Origin: Acidobacteriota bacterium
GTDB taxonomy: Bacteria; Acidobacteriota; Terriglobia; Acidiferrales; UBA7541
DNA length: 7,034 nucleotides
Direction: 5' to 3'
NCBI GenBank assembly: GCA_003224515.1
Contig: QHZC01000260.1
Coordinates: forward strand, 1-7,034
Of this stretch, positions 6,089 through 7,034 are shown in pieces (within the stretch, counting starts at the first letter, position 1; each line of letters opens with the position of its first letter). The notes below the pieces were generated by a model. It searched no databases. It saw only the letters and a list, made by a program, of their open reading frames with translations, and was not told the origin of the DNA. A program made the translations under genes and the position numbers.

Positions 6089-6133
6089 GTGGTCAAAAGT
6101 GGTTGGAAGTGGGTAACAGTAGAAAACAGTAGC
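6089..6133 (+). promoter_or_regulatory. MraZ box array, five GTGG-type units at 10-bp period
   Basis: Units GTGGT (6089), GTGGT (6099), GTGGG (6109), GTAGA (6119) and GTAGC (6129) begin exactly 10 bases apart; the last two are weaker, with A in place of the third base. Each strong unit is preceded by A-rich spacer, as in the AAAGTGG form described for MraZ boxes in other bacteria, where tandem GTGG/TGGG repeats about one helical turn apart bind ring-shaped MraZ. Overlap with the start point suggests repression by blocking RNA polymerase. Confidence 0.75.
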
Positions 6134-6253
6134 GGGGCTTGGGGCAAAATAGACAGATTCCCAGATCTGTGGTGAAAGTGGGCATTTTGGCCATTGTAGA
6201 CCACACATTTGTGTCCGATCCGGGTAAAACCGGGGTGGCGTTGAGCGGGGCGC

Positions 6254-6694
6254 ATGAAGCTGCGGGGCAACTGTCCGGCGAAGGTGGACGAGAAGGGTCG
6301 GTTGAAGATACCCGCGGTGTTTTTGGAGGCCCTGAAGGAATACGGCAACCAGTTTTACATCACCAGCACTACGGGCGAATCGGCGCGTATTTATCCGATG
6401 AAGGTTTGGTCGGGAATTGAGGACAAGCTGGCAGGGGTATCGAGCCAGAACCGGGCGAAGAGAAAGTTTTTAATGAGAACGAGCTATTACGGGCAGACGG
6501 TGGAGTTGGATGGACAGGGAAGAGTGCTGGTGCCTGCTATGCTGCGCGAATCAGCGCAGATGAAGGGCGAAGTGGACGTGTTCGGCAACCTCGATTACCT
6601 CGAGGTAATGAACCACACCCGCGTGCTCGACGACCTGAAGAACTCGCCGTACACGGAAGAAGACGACAAGGCTTTGGAAGATCTGGGAATTTAA
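6254..6694 (+). CDS. mraZ: Transcriptional regulator MraZ
   Basis: A 146-residue DNA-binding protein made of two SpoVT/AbrB-like (swapped-hairpin) domains, known to form ring-shaped oligomers and to repress the dcw cluster that it heads. Both conserved D-x-x-x-R-(hydrophobic)-x-x-P-A motifs are present: DEKGRLKIPA at 12-21 and DGQGRVLVPA at 86-95. YYGQ at 78-81, the GNLDYLEVMN block at 111-120 and the acidic ending EEDDKALEDLGI are also typical. Length is normal. The ATG at 6254 gives the standard RGN-x-PAKVDEKGR start, although Cys7 replaces the more usual His or Ser; the ribosome site is weak (GAGCGGGG). The 10-bp GTGG repeats about 120-165 nt upstream are its probable target, so autoregulation is likely. 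rsmH follows 12 nt downstream in the same frame. Confidence 0.96.
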   Translation: MKLRGNCPAKVDEKGRLKIPAVFLEALKEYGNQFYITSTTGESARIYPMKVWSGIEDKLAGVSSQNRAKRKFLMRTSYYGQTVELDGQGRVLVPAMLRESAQMKGEVDVFGNLDYLEVMNHTRVLDDLKNSPYTEEDDKALEDLGI

Positions 6695-6706
6695 GGTTTT
6701 GCAAGA

Positions 6707-7034
6707 TTGGCTGCGCCGCACACGCCGGTGCTGTTAGAAGAGGTGCTCGAATGGCTGGGCATAAAGCCGCACGGAACGTACATCGACGCCACGCTGGGAG
6801 CGGGCGGGCACTCGGCGGCCATCGCGGAAAGATTGACCTCAGGCAGGTTGATCAGCCTGGACCGGGACGCACAGGCGCTGGAACTGGCACGGGAGCGGCT
6901 GAGGAGCTTCGGCGAGACGGTGAGACTGGTGCAGTCGCCGTTCTCGAGGATTGCGGAGGTCGCACAAGAGTTGGGGATTCCGCCGGTGGACGGGGTCTTG
7001 GCCGACTTGGGAGTTTCGAGCATGCAGCTTGATC
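6707..7034 (+). CDS. rsmH: 16S rRNA (cytosine1402-N4)-methyltransferase RsmH, 5' part
   Basis: RsmH (MraW) uses S-adenosylmethionine to methylate N4 of C1402 in 16S rRNA at the ribosomal P site. Only the first 109 codons are present because the window ends. Clear marks are the start AAPHTPVLLEEVLEWL, the cofactor-binding DATLGAGGHS (27-36), the acidic SLDRDAQALELA strand end that should hold the ribose, and DGVLADLGVSSMQLD near the edge, the family's catalytic-site motif. The best start is TTG at 6707: it gives the normal N-terminus and has AAGG (6693-6696) 10 nt before it, within the mraZ stop region. The next in-frame start, GTG at 6728, would remove the conserved HTP. It lies 12 nt after mraZ and is surely co-transcribed with it. 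Confidence 0.95.
   Translation, partial: MAAPHTPVLLEEVLEWLGIKPHGTYIDATLGAGGHSAAIAERLTSGRLISLDRDAQALELARERLRSFGETVRLVQSPFSRIAEVAQELGIPPVDGVLADLGVSSMQLD

Noticed and set aside
6162..6169. Palindrome CAGATCTG in the mraZ leader
   Set aside because: Eight bases only, expected by chance at this length and not linked to any known operator here.
5936..6208. 90-codon minus-strand open frame
   Set aside because: It lies opposite the mraZ promoter and MraZ boxes, has odd cysteine- and proline-rich composition and no family likeness.

Overview
The window reads like a chromosomal segment from an acidobacterium (Acidobacteriota, probably class Terriglobia). The evidence is indirect: a secreted DUF3106-type protein, the style of the PqqA C-terminus (CEVSSYANAEL), moderate-to-high GC, and spacer sequences resembling the short 'TAGCGC(C/T)GGCATCCT' and 'CGGGATGACA' repeats I associate with such genomes. 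No rRNA or marker gene confirms this.

Layout. (1) Positions 30-782, + strand: a secreted Q/R/N/P-rich protein ending in a DUF3106-like helical domain. (2) Positions 904-2109, + strand: an MFS exporter of the EntS/MFS_3 type with an apparent internal in-frame loss. (3) Positions 5432 down to 2220, - strand: a complete pqqABCDE operon for pyrroloquinoline quinone, including a 25-codon pqqA that is easily missed, read from an extended -10 promoter at about 5476-5484. The MFS gene and pqqE converge on a 110-nt spacer. (4) Positions 5485-6060: about 575 nt with no gene I can defend. (5) Positions 6034-7034, + strand: the start of the division and cell wall (dcw/mra) cluster, with a strong sigma70-type promoter, a 10-bp-periodic MraZ box array, mraZ, and the first 109 codons of rsmH (mraW), cut by the window edge.

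How the genes work together. PqqA is the peptide precursor. PqqD presents it to the radical SAM enzyme PqqE, which joins Glu16 to Tyr20. Later processing leads to the PqqC substrate, which PqqC oxidises to PQQ; PqqB acts before PqqC. No peptidase (pqqF/G) and no PQQ-dependent dehydrogenase lies here. mraZ probably represses its own promoter by binding the GTGG repeats that sit over the start point.

I see no undescribed system. The best anomalies are two apparent in-frame losses of conserved sequence (in the MFS protein and in PqqB), a repeat-like insert that supplies the pqqD stop codon and separates pqqD from pqqE, a near copy of that repeat inside pqqC, and the unusually clear five-unit MraZ array.
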